The translations under genes and the position numbers were made by a program. From Gemmatimonadales bacterium UBA2982 (lineage in GTDB: Bacteria; Gemmatimonadota; Gemmatimonadetes; Longimicrobiales; Gaopeijiaceae), in assembly GCA_002347035.1 (NCBI GenBank), contig DEAM01000019.1, positions 1 through 64,000 of the forward strand: a stretch of DNA of 64,000 bases, read 5' to 3'. How positions within the stretch are numbered: the first letter of the stretch is position 1; each line of letters starts with the position of its first letter. Shown here piece after piece: positions 43,824-54,200 of this stretch. The notes below the pieces were generated by a model, which saw only the letters and a program-made list of their open reading frames with translations, was not told where the DNA came from and ran no database searches.

Positions 43824-46049
43824 CTAGACCCCGTCAAGAATCGTATTGAAAGTGTCGCTCGGGCACATAGCTGCTTCAGCTATTTCTTCATCTGGCATGT
43901 AATACCCCCCTAAGTCTTGCGGAGGCCCTTGTGTCTCATTCAGCTCCGAAAGAATAAGAGCCTCCTTTTCCAACAAGGCATCAGCAACTGGAGTAAAGCG
44001 CTCCGCTAACTCAAGATCAGCATCTTGCTCGGCTAGCGCCTGCGCCCAATAGAGCGTCAAGTAGAAAGTGCTTCCTCGATTGTCTATTTCTCGCACCTTT
44101 CGAGATGGGGAACGCGAGTTATCGAGGTAAGCCGCGGTGGCTGCGTCAAGCGCGTCACCCAGAACCTGGGCTGAGTTATTATCAAATTTCTCACCCAGAT
44201 GCTGAAGCGAGGCTGCCAGTGCCATGTACTCTCCTAGAGAGTCCCAGCGAAGATGTCCTTCCTTCTCAAACTGTTGGACATGCTTCGGTGCAGATCCTCC
44301 TGCCCCTGTTTCAAAAAGACCACCTCCATTTAATAGAGGGACAATCGAAAGCATCCTCGCACTCGTACCAATCTCCAAGATTGGGAAGAGGTCGGTGAGA
44401 TAGTCACGGAGTACATTCCCCGTCACCGATATAGTGTCATCACCCCTCCGAATGCGCTCAAGTGAGAATTTCATCGCATCGACCGGTGCAAGAATATGGA
44501 TCTCCAAACCGTCGGTTTCGTGTTCTTCCAAATAAACCTCAACCTTTCGAATAAGTTCGTTATCATGGGCTCGATCCCTGTCAAGCCAGAAAACTGCCGG
44601 TGCACCTGTGGCTCGCGCACGCTGCAACGCAAGCTTTACCCAATCCTGGACTGGCTCTTCCTTAGTCCGGCAAGCTCGCCAGATGTCTCCCTGACACACA
44701 TCGTGCTCGAGCAGAGTATCACCTCCGGCTGTGACGATTCTCACGGTACCATCCTCAGGGATTTCAAAGGTCTTATCATGTGAACCGTATTCTTCTGCCT
44801 TCTGTGCCATGAGCCCAACGTTTGGCACGCTACCCATGGTAGACGGATCGAACTGCCCGTGCAGTTGGCAGTCACGCACAACCGCATCATATATCCCCGC
44901 ATAGCTTGAATCCGGAATAACCGCTTTGCAGTCCTGGAGTTCTCCCGCAGCATTCCACAGTCGGCCAGAGTCCCGGATCATCGGCGGCATTGACGCATCG
45001 ATGATAATGTCACTCGGGACATGCAGGTTAGTGATGCCACGGTCCGAATCGACCATCGCAATGTCAGGGCCTTCTTCGTACGCTGCTTGGATGTCTGCCT
45101 CGACTACGCTTCGCTGCTCCTGGGTAAGCCCCTCGATCTTGTTCAGTAAGTCGCCAAAGCCATTATTTGGATCGACACCTAGATCGTCTAGTAGCTTACC
45201 GTACTTCAAAAATACATCAGCAAAATACACCCTGACGCAGTGGCCGAAGATGATTGGGTCGGAAACCTTCATCATCGTGGCCTTCATGTGCAGGGAGAAG
45301 AGAACGTCTTTTACCTTCGCGTCCTGAACTTGCCCTTCGAGAAAGGCAAGTAAGGCAGACTTGCTCAGATAGCTCGCGTCAAGAACCTCACCCGACTCCA
45401 GCAAGATAGCTTCCTTAAGCACAGTAAATCTCGAGTCTTTTGTAACGTGCTCAATTCGGACTTCAGTGGGCTCAAGCAGGGTGATTGACTTCTCGTTACT
45501 GCGGAAGTCACCCGAAGACATGGTTGAAACATGAGTGCTCGAGTCGTTTGGCCAGGGGCTCATCCGGGGAGGGTTCGCTCGGGCAAAAGCTCTGACTGAT
45601 TTAGGTGCGCGTCGATCTGAGTTCCCCTGGCGAAGCACAGGGTTAACCGCGCTCCCCTTTACTTGGTCATACCTTGCCTTGATGCCGATTTCCACGCTGT
45701 CACGTGGCTCCTCAGGATATTCTGGAAGCGGGATTCCCTTTGCCTGGAGTTCGGCAATACACGCCTTCAACTGCGGAATAGAGGCACTGATATTAGGAAG
45801 CTTGATAATGTTAGCGTCGGGCGTCTCAACCAGTCGCCCCAGCTCCGAAAGATCGTCTGAAAGCTCTTGCCCGTTATCAAGTAGGTCACTGAAGACGGCC
45901 AATACTCGGCCAGCCAAGGAAATATTACGGGTCTCAACCGGAACACCCGCCGCTCCTGCAAAGGCTCGAATTACTGGAAGAAATGCATGTGTAGCCAAAG
46001 CCGGAGCTTCGTCTGTCCAGGTATAGATGATCGGAGGTGAATAGCTCAC
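43824..46049 (-). CDS. icd: Isocitrate dehydrogenase, NADP-dependent, monomeric type
   Basis: This is the large monomeric form (741 residues), unrelated in length to the common dimeric enzyme. It oxidises isocitrate to 2-oxoglutarate in the TCA cycle. It starts [27 protein letters not shown]. Typical segments include [35 protein letters not shown] and [18 protein letters not shown] 277-nt space before it holds short inverted repeats (AGCCCTA/TAGGGCT near 46166-46181) but no gene. Confidence 0.96.
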   Translation of the reverse strand: MSYSPPIIYTWTDEAPALATHAFLPVIRAFAGAAGVPVETRNISLAGRVLAVFSDLLDNGQELSDDLSELGRLVETPDANIIKLPNISASIPQLKACIAELQAKGIPLPEYPEEPRDSVEIGIKARYDQVKGSAVNPVLRQGNSDRRAPKSVRAFARANPPRMSPWPNDSSTHVSTMSSGDFRSNEKSITLLEPTEVRIEHVTKDSRFTVLKEAILLESGEVLDASYLSKSALLAFLEGQVQDAKVKDVLFSLHMKATMMKVSDPIIFGHCVRVYFADVFLKYGKLLDDLGVDPNNGFGDLLNKIEGLTQEQRSVVEADIQAAYEEGPDIAMVDSDRGITNLHVPSDIIIDASMPPMIRDSGRLWNAAGELQDCKAVIPDSSYAGIYDAVVRDCQLHGQFDPSTMGSVPNVGLMAQKAEEYGSHDKTFEIPEDGTVRIVTAGGDTLLEHDVCQGDIWRACRTKEEPVQDWVKLALQRARATGAPAVFWLDRDRAHDNELIRKVEVYLEEHETDGLEIHILAPVDAMKFSLERIRRGDDTISVTGNVLRDYLTDLFPILEIGTSARMLSIVPLLNGGGLFETGAGGSAPKHVQQFEKEGHLRWDSLGEYMALAASLQHLGEKFDNNSAQVLGDALDAATAAYLDNSRSPSRKVREIDNRGSTFYLTLYWAQALAEQDADLELAERFTPVADALLEKEALILSELNETQGPPQDLGGYYMPDEEIAEAAMCPSDTFNTILDGV

Positions 46050-46326
46050 AGTAATAGTTCTATTAGATGGTTTTAGAGGCAGAGAAGAAGTCTGCAGAGC
46101 GCGTCAGTATAGAGAAGAAACCTCTTTGGTCGAAGGTCTAGCATACTAATTTGAGACCCAGCCCTACCTAGGGCTCCCGTAATAAACCACTGGTCCCATT
46201 TATTGCTAACCCGATTGTCCTATTTCGAAAGCACTAGGACATCCTCCTAGCGATAGTCAGCGCATGTATAAGTCAAGTTTGGATTCTCGAGGCACCAGGT
46301 AGGACAAAAAACTGTTTGCTGGAAAC

Positions 46327-47511
46327 TCAGGATCCTGGTGATTGGCTTTGAATCCGAGTGCCATCATCAATTTCCTCGGACGGGAAAACGATGACTTCCT
46401 CATTCTCACTTAGACCTTTGACTATCTCAACTTTGTTCTCGTTACGATGGCCGATTACAACTAACCGTCGTTTAGCTCGTCCTTCCTGGACGACAAAGAC
46501 ACCCCATTCCTCACCTTGGCGGAAGAGGGCACTGGCCGGGACGACCAATACATCAGAGCCCTCCCAAATGACGATCTCTCCAGACACGCGGTACCCCGTG
46601 CCAAGCATAGGAGGGATCTCATACAGGTCGGCTAAAATATCAACTCTCTGTTCCTCGACCCCGAGCGCAGAAACCTTGGTGTAACCCACCAGTGTGACTA
46701 CACGTACCTGACCCCGAATTAAGCCCTCCCCACCCCAACCAATTATGATGATTTCGTTGCCTGGCTGGACCTGAACTGCATCCTCAGAAAGTACATCTAG
46801 GACAACCTCTAATCCGTCCGTGTCCGCTAACTCAAGTAGTCGAGAGCCTGCCAAAACCACCCTTTCACTCGGGTCCGAAAGATTCAGAACACGCCCGGCT
46901 AGAGGGGCAACCAGGTCAATCGGAATCACATTGTCGTCTGCTGTTTCAGCTCCTAGGAGTCGAGCATGTGCTCCCTCCAGAGCAGCTTCAGCAGATGCAA
47001 TGCCCGCCGTGGCCGACTGATATCTCTGCTCGGCCACAACTGACGCTAGTTCTGCCTGCTCCATCCTTTCCCGCGTGATGGCCCCTAGCTCAAGTAAAGG
47101 ACGCCGGCGTTCTACTTCCCTCTTGGCCTGTAGAGCTTGAAGCTCCGCTTCGGTCAGTCTAGCCCCCGCCTCCTGATAGCGTGCCTCAGCTGCACTCACT
47201 TCGGCGTGCGCGGTGGCGATAATCCGTGGGTCCTCGGGGGCCGGGTAAAGGCGGCCTATCAGCTGACCTTCGTCAACGAGCTCGCCTTCCTTTACGTCTA
47301 ACCGCGTGAGCCTGCCGGAAATTGGAGCTGCTATCGTAAAGCGGTCACGCGCTCGAGTTACACCCTCCGTGGATATCGACATGCTCAGGGTGTCTGATTC
47401 AGCTACGGCAGTGGTAACGATTACGCTTCCGCGCTGGCTGACCACTAGAGTAATCAGAGAAAGTACAACCACCCCGATGATAATTGCCGTCCGCCTACTT
47501 GGGTAAGTCAT
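46327..47511 (-). CDS. HlyD/MFP-family periplasmic adaptor
   Basis: This is a membrane-fusion protein of 394 residues linking an inner-membrane exporter to the outer membrane. It has an N-terminal anchor (TAIIIGVVVLSLITLVV), a split biotinyl-lipoyl domain (ITRLDVKEGELVDEGQLIGRLYP-like and DLVAPLAGRVLNLS), a coiled-coil hairpin of about 90 residues and a beta-barrel region. It overlaps the FtsX-type permease gene, so it belongs to the ABC export operon. Confidence 0.9.
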   Translation of the reverse strand: MTYPSRRTAIIIGVVVLSLITLVVSQRGSVIVTTAVAESDTLSMSISTEGVTRARDRFTIAAPISGRLTRLDVKEGELVDEGQLIGRLYPAPEDPRIIATAHAEVSAAEARYQEAGARLTEAELQALQAKREVERRRPLLELGAITRERMEQAELASVVAEQRYQSATAGIASAEAALEGAHARLLGAETADDNVIPIDLVAPLAGRVLNLSDPSERVVLAGSRLLELADTDGLEVVLDVLSEDAVQVQPGNEIIIIGWGGEGLIRGQVRVVTLVGYTKVSALGVEEQRVDILADLYEIPPMLGTGYRVSGEIVIWEGSDVLVVPASALFRQGEEWGVFVVQEGRAKRRLVVIGHRNENKVEIVKGLSENEEVIVFPSEEIDDGTRIQSQSPGS

Positions 47512-49877
47512 TCTCTGGTCTTGAGTACAGCGATGAGGTCCATCTGATTTAGCCTGCGATGGACTAAAAGTCCGCTACCCCAGGCCGCTGCTATAGTGAT
47601 GATCGCCGTCCAGAGGTACGTCTGTGTACTCACAATAAGCGGAATCCTGTAGGTCTCCGAAGCCATTCCGGTGACTAGAAGATAAGCTAACCCATAGCCA
47701 ATCACCCATCCGAAGGGGATCGCAATCACAGTAACGATCGCCTGCTCACCAAAAAGAAGCGTGGCTATTTCGCTCTTACTGAAGCCTAGAACCCTTAGAC
47801 TCGCAAGTTCGCGTCCCCTCTCGGAAAGGGCGATACGCGTTCCATTGTAGATCACGGCTACGGAAATCAGCATGGCAAAGCCTATAAGAAAAAACACCGC
47901 AATGAACAAAGTGTCTTCAAGCTGACTCTCAAAGGACTCAAACATAGTCATAGGTGAAACCACGCTAGCGACCGCAGGTGCCCTCTTCAACTCAGCATTA
48001 ACGTCACCGACCCGGGCAGGATCGGTTAGTAGGAACGCACCTGACAGACGTGGACCTTCAAGGGTCAATTTCCGCAGCGCCTCAACGTTCATATATACCG
48101 AAGTCCCTATCAGATCCTTCACTACGTCCCGAACAGGGATATTCTTGGTCCGTCTCAGGCCGGTCAGCGCTTGGACCGTTAGGGTGTCCCCATGGGTCAC
48201 ACCGAGCCGCTCCGCTAGTATTTCACTGAGGACGAGACCCTCTAGGGGGACTGGATGAATCCGTCGATTTTCGCTCACGATGAGCCGCAATTGACCGTCG
48301 GCCTCAAGGCCTGTAATCGTTACCTCGCGCTTACGGTGACCAGATCTTATCCGAGCCATGACGTTTTGATAGGGCTCCACTCTAGTAACCCCCGGAATAC
48401 GTTCTAGATCATGACGCGCTTCCGGGCCAAGGTCCCGGTTAAATGACACAGCAAGGTCCTCCCTTTGCCCGACCCTAAACTGCAGATCCATCATCAATTC
48501 TACGCCGTCGAGCATGAACATCCCGATCACTAGGATGGCAACGGAGAACGCAACACCAACTGATGACATGAGCGCCCGCAAGGGACGCCGTTCCAAGTTT
48601 CTGAGAATCAGTCGACCACCCGTCGAAAGCATCTGACCAAGACCGGCTCTCTCAATCCAACCCGGTTTGAACCGGGCAGGAGGCGCAGGTCTCATCGCCT
48701 CAGCAGGAGGCAGTGAAACGGCCTTTCGAACAGCGCCAACCCCCCCCATCAAGGCAGCGAGAAGACTGACGCCGCTGCCGATGAGCACCAGAGTCCAAGA
48801 AAGGCGGTACTCTAGGCTGGGAAACTTGAAGTATTCCTCGTATAGGCCAACCATCCAGCCACCTGTCCAAACACCTCCAGCGGCGCCCAGAATAGTCCCG
48901 ACGCCCACTGCGACGAGAGAGTAGCCCAAAAAGTGGAAACCGATCTCGCCATCTGTGTACCCAACCGCCTTCAATGCCCCGATCTCAGTCCGCTGAGTGG
49001 CTATGAGCCGACTAAGCACAAGGTTCAGTAGGAAGGCTGCCACTCCGACAAATACGGCCGGGAAGGCTGTACCTGTAGTACGGTTGGAGGTCAGCTCATC
49101 ATTGAGAACCTTATAGGAAAACTGGTCAGGTCTGCCGTAAGCTCCAAGACCGCCATACGGCTCTAGGATCCGGTCCAAATCACGAATGACTGCGGCGTCA
49201 TCAGCCCCATCTGCAAGACGAAGCGCCACCTCATTAAAAGCATCTTCTGCATCTAAATTTGGCCCCAGAACTTCACGGCTCATCCAAAATACGCCGTAAC
49301 GCTCGTCGTCCGGATAGAGCACTCCGGGAGGTGCCGAATAGGAATGATCGGGAGCAATTGCGGAGCCCACGATCAACATTTCCCGTCGCACCCCATTCAA
49401 CACGACATCGAGTGTATCCCCCAACTCCACACTGTTTGCTAGGAAGAAATTTTCACTGGCAACAACTTCATCAGCGCGACCAGGACGTACACCGCGACCT
49501 TCGCGGATGTGGACGTCATTTACGTCGGCCTGCCGCCCTTCCGGGATCGAGAGAAAGAGCCCTTGCCCTGGAACATCCAACCAGGGGAGATCGAGGGTCG
49601 CGTACGAGGACACACGTGTCTCGACAGCCTCCACGCCCGGAATCTCTCCAATGATTCCGCGCAAGGACTCTGGTGCCTGCTCGAGCGCGGACCACACATG
49701 TGCCATTCGGTAGTCACGGTAGTACTCTGCGCGAGCACGAACGAGCGCCTCATAAGTCCCACGCAATGTGACCAAAGTCATCACAGCCGCGGCAACCACC
49801 AGACAGATGGATAAGAGCTGACCCCGAAGCTGCCAGAGCTCCCTGAGCATCTTCCGGTTTAGTGCACGGACCACCAT
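47508..49877 (-). CDS. ABC transporter permease with two FtsX domains
   Basis: This 789-residue inner-membrane protein has an N-terminal span (LLSICLVVAAAVMTLVTL), a periplasmic MacB-like domain and two FtsX cores (near residues 270-390 and 660-780). It resembles DevC/MacB-type export permeases. It follows the ATPase gene by 4 nt and overlaps the HlyD gene. The substrate is unknown; lipids, glycolipids or drugs are all possible. Confidence 0.9.
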   Translation of the reverse strand: MVVRALNRKMLRELWQLRGQLLSICLVVAAAVMTLVTLRGTYEALVRARAEYYRDYRMAHVWSALEQAPESLRGIIGEIPGVEAVETRVSSYATLDLPWLDVPGQGLFLSIPEGRQADVNDVHIREGRGVRPGRADEVVASENFFLANSVELGDTLDVVLNGVRREMLIVGSAIAPDHSYSAPPGVLYPDDERYGVFWMSREVLGPNLDAEDAFNEVALRLADGADDAAVIRDLDRILEPYGGLGAYGRPDQFSYKVLNDELTSNRTTGTAFPAVFVGVAAFLLNLVLSRLIATQRTEIGALKAVGYTDGEIGFHFLGYSLVAVGVGTILGAAGGVWTGGWMVGLYEEYFKFPSLEYRLSWTLVLIGSGVSLLAALMGGVGAVRKAVSLPPAEAMRPAPPARFKPGWIERAGLGQMLSTGGRLILRNLERRPLRALMSSVGVAFSVAILVIGMFMLDGVELMMDLQFRVGQREDLAVSFNRDLGPEARHDLERIPGVTRVEPYQNVMARIRSGHRKREVTITGLEADGQLRLIVSENRRIHPVPLEGLVLSEILAERLGVTHGDTLTVQALTGLRRTKNIPVRDVVKDLIGTSVYMNVEALRKLTLEGPRLSGAFLLTDPARVGDVNAELKRAPAVASVVSPMTMFESFESQLEDTLFIAVFFLIGFAMLISVAVIYNGTRIALSERGRELASLRVLGFSKSEIATLLFGEQAIVTVIAIPFGWVIGYGLAYLLVTGMASETYRIPLIVSTQTYLWTAIITIAAAWGSGLLVHRRLNQMDLIAVLKTRE

Positions 49878-49881
49878 GGCC

Positions 49882-50592
49882 CTACCACTCTACTTCGTCG
49901 AGACTTACACGGCGTTCGTTGATTTCAAGCTCGGTAACCTCACCACTACTCATACGAATCACTCGGTCTCCAAGGCCCCCGATCGCAACGTTGTGAGTAA
50001 TGATCGCTGTCGTTGTCTCGGTTTCCCGGTTCACCTTTTCGAGAACTGACAGCACCAACTTACCCGTTTGTGCATCGAGGGCGCCCGTAGGTTCATCACA
50101 GAGCAAGATTTCTGGCTGCTTTGCGACCGCACGGGCTATAGCCACTCGCTGTTGCTCACCACCTGAAAGCTGCGCAGGAAAATGGTCAAGTCGGTCCCCT
50201 AACCCAACCATCTCCAAAGCCTCCTCCGGGAGCATAGGCCTAACAGCGATCTCGCTTACCAGAGAGACATTTTCTCGGGCAGTAAGGCTAGGGATGAGAT
50301 TGTATAGCTGGAAGACGAAACCAACTGATTGTCGCCGATACTCCGTTAACTCTTCATCATCGGCATAGCTCAAGTCATGATCTTTGTATTTCAGCGTGCC
50401 CGACGTAGGCCGGTCGAGGCCTCCCAAGATATTCAAGAGAGTTGACTTGCCGCTCCCAGAAGCGCCCAGCAACACAGCTAACTCCCCACAGTAAAGCTTG
50501 AGGTCCACTGACCGTAGTGCCCTTACCCGCACCTCTCCCATATCGTAGACCTTCGAAAGGTCATGGGCTTCTAAGATAATCTGGCTCTTCAT
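49882..50592 (-). CDS. ABC transporter ATP-binding protein (LolD/MacB type)
   Basis: This is the ATPase that powers the adjacent FtsX permease. Walker A is [12 protein letters not shown], the Q-loop region is [18 protein letters not shown], the signature is [16 protein letters not shown], Walker B is [13 protein letters not shown], and the H-loop is ITHN. It is 236 residues. It is first in a three-gene export operon (ATPase, permease, adaptor). Confidence 0.94.
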   Translation of the reverse strand: MKSQIILEAHDLSKVYDMGEVRVRALRSVDLKLYCGELAVLLGASGSGKSTLLNILGGLDRPTSGTLKYKDHDLSYADDEELTEYRRQSVGFVFQLYNLIPSLTARENVSLVSEIAVRPMLPEEALEMVGLGDRLDHFPAQLSGGEQQRVAIARAVAKQPEILLCDEPTGALDAQTGKLVLSVLEKVNRETETTTAIITHNVAIGGLGDRVIRMSSGEVTELEINERRVSLDEVEW

Positions 50593-50702
50593 TCGACCGT
50601 GCGCTCTGCAGTCTTACTCATCTCTATATCGACCCCTGGGATTATCAGGCAAGTCGTCTAAAAACAAATCGATCAACCCCTCCATCACCGATGGATCAGT
50701 GC

Positions 50703-50745
50703 TTGCAACCTAAATCTCCTTGGCTTATTTTCGGTTTTTATTCGG
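50703..50745 (+). promoter_or_regulatory. imuB promoter with shared mutasome-type element
   Basis: TTGCAA (50703-50708) and TATTTT (50726-50731) are 17 nt apart. The element CTTGGCTTATTTTCGG spans 50719-50734, and another TTCGG follows at 50741-50745. CTTGG, TTCGG and TTCGG thus repeat every 11 bp. The dnaE2 promoter has the same hexamer, spacing and element. Confidence 0.6.
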
Positions 50746-50750
50746 TATTG

Positions 50751-50814
50751 GGTCCCCGGGTTCTGACATGGTAGTTGGGTGGATGTGGCAGTGTGCGGTC
50801 AGGAACCGGGGACC
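50751..50814. repeat. Long inverted repeat before imuB
   Basis: GGTCCCCGGGTTCTGAC (50751-50767) matches the reverse complement of GTCAGGAACCGGGGACC (50798-50814) at 15 of 17 positions, with a 30-nt loop. It lies in the imuB 5' leader, 33 nt before the start codon. It could fold in the mRNA or bind a protein. Confidence 0.7.
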
Positions 50815-50847
50815 ATTGTCTCCAGGTACGGATAGTCCCAAGCAACT

Positions 50848-52266
50848 ATGGAAAAAGCTGCCTCTAATGTGAAGAATACCTCCGCCCGCCAGAGTCAAAG
50901 ATCGACTCCATTAGCACAAGCTCGCTTTACTGACAATCCCAAAACCAAATGGACCTCAGATCCAAAATCACATACTGCCTTTCTTGATACAGCTCCAAAT
51001 ATAAAAGCCGGAAGCCAACAAGTACTCTGTCTTTGGCTACCTACCTTTGAGCTTCGGCTCGAGTTGGTCCGTTCTCCCCAGCTCGACAATACCTCAGTTG
51101 CACTGCTCTCACCAAGTGCAAGCACTCAGCAAACAATCTGGCAGGTATCAGAGCGCGCTCACGAAGCAGGGGTCCGCTCCGGACAGCTGGTATCACAGGC
51201 CATTTCGCTTTGCACCTCCCTCACACTTCTCGAACCTGACCCTGCCCACTACGACGCAGCCTCGAATACTATGCTTGAGGTACTCGCTGAACTGACGCCA
51301 GCCCTTGAGCCTGCGGGTAGGGGACGTGTCTTTTTGGGAATGGATGGCCTCGACCGCCTTTTCGGTTCACCTCCTCAGCAGGTGGACCGAGCACTCCAGT
51401 TACTCTTTAAGATCTTCCCCTCTCCTCTAGTCGCAGCAACCCGAGCAGGAATGGCACCGGGAAAGTTCGGCTCCTGGGTTGCAGCAGCAGCGTCACGAAC
51501 AGGTGAGCCAATCATCGTCTCCAAGGAAAAGCTAGCCCTGTTTCTCAGTCGCTGCCCAGTAAGCGTTCTACCGACAGACCCACTCATCGTTCAGCGCCTG
51601 GAACGTCTTAGCATCCAAACACTAGGTGACCTTCGTCGCTTCCCTGAGACTTCGCTTGTTGCACAATTCGGCGAGGAAGGCCGGAGCTTACTCGCTTGGT
51701 CCAGAGGTTTTCGTATCGACCCTGTACGCCCATGGCAACGTCAGCAGCCTATACGTACATCTTTGGACTTTTGCAATCCGGTAGGACTCATAGAGACACT
51801 CTATGGAGCCTTGGACCAGTTAATCGAGTGTGCACTCTCCCATGCAGCACGACGCAGAAGGAGCATCACTGGCGTACGTATGGGTGCGCGCTTGGAAGGA
51901 GGAGGATCCTGGTTCGTGGAAGCTGTGCTCCGTGAGCCTACGTCCAACCACAAGAAGATCTCTGCGCCTCTACGTGCAAAGATGGCAATCGCACCTCCTC
52001 CAAAAGCTGTAGAGACGCTTCTGTTCGAACTCACTCATTTCGGCGCACCCAGCACCCAAACGAACCTCTTCGACCGTAAAGAGGAGAGTGATCGTGCAAT
52101 AGGTGGCCACAAATTCAACCAGGGTGAAGTTCCGCCTTCCGTACGTGACGCTGTAAGGGAACTCAAGCTTCGCCTAGGACACTCACCACTCTATAGGGTG
52201 GTTGAAGTCGACCCTTGGTCACGGATCCCTGAGCGCCGCCACGCACTCATGAGTTTCGATCCATGA
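50848..52266 (+). CDS. imuB: ImuB-like inactive Y-family polymerase (mutasome subunit)
   Basis: ImuB bridges the error-prone polymerase DnaE2 to the sliding clamp in damage-induced mutagenesis. From about residue 58 it shows the Y-family fold (QVLCLWLPTFELRLELVRSP; ATRAGMAPGKFGSWVAA; thumb ERLSIQTLGDLRRFP). The catalytic acidic residues are missing: no Asp in motif I, and LGMDGLDRLFG where active enzymes have SxDE. The first 55 residues are unique and hydrophilic. It is 472 residues. A DUF6504-type gene overlaps the end. dnaE2 is 11 kb away; no imuA is visible. Confidence 0.88.
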   Translation: MEKAASNVKNTSARQSQRSTPLAQARFTDNPKTKWTSDPKSHTAFLDTAPNIKAGSQQVLCLWLPTFELRLELVRSPQLDNTSVALLSPSASTQQTIWQVSERAHEAGVRSGQLVSQAISLCTSLTLLEPDPAHYDAASNTMLEVLAELTPALEPAGRGRVFLGMDGLDRLFGSPPQQVDRALQLLFKIFPSPLVAATRAGMAPGKFGSWVAAAASRTGEPIIVSKEKLALFLSRCPVSVLPTDPLIVQRLERLSIQTLGDLRRFPETSLVAQFGEEGRSLLAWSRGFRIDPVRPWQRQQPIRTSLDFCNPVGLIETLYGALDQLIECALSHAARRRRSITGVRMGARLEGGGSWFVEAVLREPTSNHKKISAPLRAKMAIAPPPKAVETLLFELTHFGAPSTQTNLFDRKEESDRAIGGHKFNQGEVPPSVRDAVRELKLRLGHSPLYRVVEVDPWSRIPERRHALMSFDP

Positions 52267-52535
52267 GTAGCAGCGACAGGCACCACCTGAGGCCCCTTGA
52301 TCAACCTTGTACTGTGACCGTACACACCGACAAGCATGGGGAACCCGTCCACGTGCGACTGCCGGGGAAACCTGCCCGGCAAGTGGAAGCTGTGCGTGAG
52401 CGCTGGCGCATTGATGACGAGTGGTGGAGAAAGCCAATATCCAGGGAATATATAGCTGTAGTCCTCGATGACGGACGTGCACTCACGCTCTACCATGACC
52501 TAGTAGATGGATCGTGGTATACGCAGAAGGGCTGA
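52263..52535 (+). CDS. DUF6504-like small protein downstream of imuB
   Basis: This 90-residue protein overlaps the imuB stop (ATGA). It has VTVHTDKHGEPVHVRLPGKP, RWRIDDEWWRKPISREYIAVVLDDGRALTLYHDLVDGSWY. The RWRIDDEWWR-I-R-Y pattern is what I know from small proteins encoded after imuB or with dnaE2 in several phyla. Function is unknown, but the coupling suggests a mutasome role. Confidence 0.8.
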   Translation: MSSSDRHHLRPLDQPCTVTVHTDKHGEPVHVRLPGKPARQVEAVRERWRIDDEWWRKPISREYIAVVLDDGRALTLYHDLVDGSWYTQKG

Positions 52536-52765
52536 CAATACACCTAACCTGTTGTAGTACAACGTCTTACGTTTTATAAATGTTGGGCATTATCCGCTGC
52601 GTTACCCGCTCGGTCTAGAAAAATGAAGCATTAGCGGTGATTTCTTGGGCCTAGACCGACTGTTGCGGGCCTGAGTGGCCGGCACAGAACTTGGATGTTC
52701 GGAGCCATGACATTCCACCGACCTATGCCGTCTGCCATATTTCGCCACCTCATGCGCCCTATACC

Positions 52766-53455
52766 GTGACGGACCCCCCTACCCCTCTGATCACCCGGAT
52801 CGAGCCCCTTCGGCCCCGTGGTCTGTGTGTCCGCATACACCTCGACGGTGACGAGCCCCTCGAGGTCACACTCGAGGCCCTCGAACTGAGTCGACTCGGG
52901 GTTGGGGACACACTCACACCACCGACCCGCCACAACCTGCTCAATGCTGACGCAGATGTGCGCGTACGCCAGGCCGCCCTCAACCTCCTTTCGTACCGAG
53001 CGCGGACACGGCAAGAGCTCAGGCTAAGGCTCCGCCAGAAAGGCTTTAGCCCCACTCGTATTGATCCCTGCTTGGAACGTCTTGCTGCGCGAGGCCTGCT
53101 CGATGACGCAACTGTCGCTACTGCCTTTGTCAGGGACCGGCTCCGGCTCCGTCCGCGAGGCAGGGCTCAGCTCATGTCTGAACTAAGAGCCAAAGGAGTT
53201 GGTGCAGACCTGGCACAAGAAATAATTGAGCAGGTCTTTGAGGAAGAAGAAGTAAGCGATACTGACCTAGCTAGAGCAGCAGTTGAGGCCTGGCTATCAC
53301 GGCAGCCTGCGGATGTCAAAGCGGTTTTGCTCTCTGACATTTCCGAACCTAAACGCGAAAAGGCGCGCAGACGTCTGTACGGATACCTCGTTAGGCGAGG
53401 CTTCCGAGGAGATTCCCTCTCAGAAGCTATGGACTCCCTAATAGACCTGGCCTGA
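52766..53455 (+). CDS. recX: Regulatory protein RecX
   Basis: RecX limits RecA filament growth. The protein begins ITRIEPLRPRGLCVRIHLDGDEP, then shows the helical RecX repeats (ALNLLSYRARTRQELRLRLRQKGF; LDDATVATAFVRDRLRLRPRGRAQLMSELRAKGV). I prefer the GTG at 52766, just before the conserved ITRIEP segment (229 residues). A TTG at 52691 would add 25 residues lacking family features. recA is not adjacent. It lies 230 nt after the imuB unit. Confidence 0.88.
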   Translation: MTDPPTPLITRIEPLRPRGLCVRIHLDGDEPLEVTLEALELSRLGVGDTLTPPTRHNLLNADADVRVRQAALNLLSYRARTRQELRLRLRQKGFSPTRIDPCLERLAARGLLDDATVATAFVRDRLRLRPRGRAQLMSELRAKGVGADLAQEIIEQVFEEEEVSDTDLARAAVEAWLSRQPADVKAVLLSDISEPKREKARRRLYGYLVRRGFRGDSLSEAMDSLIDLA

Positions 53456-53537
53456 ATTTCTCCTGACGGACCCCGACGGACCCCAGAGTACTGATAAGCA
53501 ACCCCACTTATACAAGGGGGCTCCGACGCGCGTGTGC

Positions 53538-54197
53538 CTACTCTTGGTCAAGACTATGCTCTACTACAAATCGGGTGAGCCCAGCAACTGTCCGAATCCG
53601 GAGCTTAGCCATAACCCGCTCACGGTGCGTCTCCACTGTGCGAGGAGAGATGCCGAGCTCTTCTGCAATGCTCCGGTTCGTATGCCCCTGAGCAACCATT
53701 ACAAGCACTTCAATTTCACGGGCAGTGAGCGAATCAAGCCGGCTACGTCTCTGCTCCTCCTCCAACTCCTTCCTGAGACCTACACTGAGTTGGTGCGTTA
53801 CCCTGGCACTGAAGTACTCACGACCCTCAAATACCGCCATAACAGCAGCCCGTAATTCTTCCGGCGCCATGTCCTTCAGGACGTACCCATCCGCCCCGGC
53901 TCGCACAGCCTGCAGCACATACTCTGGATCATCGTGCATAGACAGCATCAGCACTCGGACTCCACTCCCCGTATCCCGCAGATCTTTAGCCACCTCTAGG
54001 CCAGTCTTCCCCGGCATCGTGACGTCGAGAACTACGACATCAGGACTATGCTCTTTAGTGAGAGCCAATACCTCGTCGCCGTCTGCTGCCTCAGCCACAA
54101 CCTTGAGTTGCTCTACTTCCTCAAGAACACCTCGGATACCCTGTCGGACTACCGCGTGGTCGTCGGCAATAATCACTCGGAACCCTTCGTCACTCAC
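53538..54197 (-). CDS. NarL/FixJ-family response regulator
   Basis: This 219-residue regulator has a receiver domain (IIADDHAVVRQGI with the acidic pair, phosphoacceptor Asp in VVVLDVTMPGKTG, Lys in YVLKDMAPEEL). A LuxR-type helix-turn-helix follows (LTAREIEVLVMVAQGHTNRSIAEELGISPRTVETHRERVMAKL). The GTG start at 54197 is 3 nt after the histidine kinase stop, so the two form a pair. Targets are unknown. Confidence 0.94.
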   Translation of the reverse strand: MSDEGFRVIIADDHAVVRQGIRGVLEEVEQLKVVAEAADGDEVLALTKEHSPDVVVLDVTMPGKTGLEVAKDLRDTGSGVRVLMLSMHDDPEYVLQAVRAGADGYVLKDMAPEELRAAVMAVFEGREYFSARVTHQLSVGLRKELEEEQRRSRLDSLTAREIEVLVMVAQGHTNRSIAEELGISPRTVETHRERVMAKLRIRTVAGLTRFVVEHSLDQE

Positions 54198-54200
54198 CTT

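Noticed and set aside
46050..46326. Gene or RNA in the gap between icd and the HlyD gene
   Set aside because: It holds only short inverted repeats (AGCCCTA/TAGGGCT, CTAGGA/TCCTAG) and no frame with a ribosome site; it probably contains the icd promoter.
50593..50847. Classical LexA boxes (CTGT-N8-ACAG or GAAC-N4-GTTC) before imuB
   Set aside because: Neither form is present; the repeated 11-bp-period TTCGG element was reported instead.
53465..53484. Tandem GACGGACCCC repeat (two copies) after recX
   Set aside because: It is a short duplication in a convergent intergenic space with no associated structure or gene; probably incidental.
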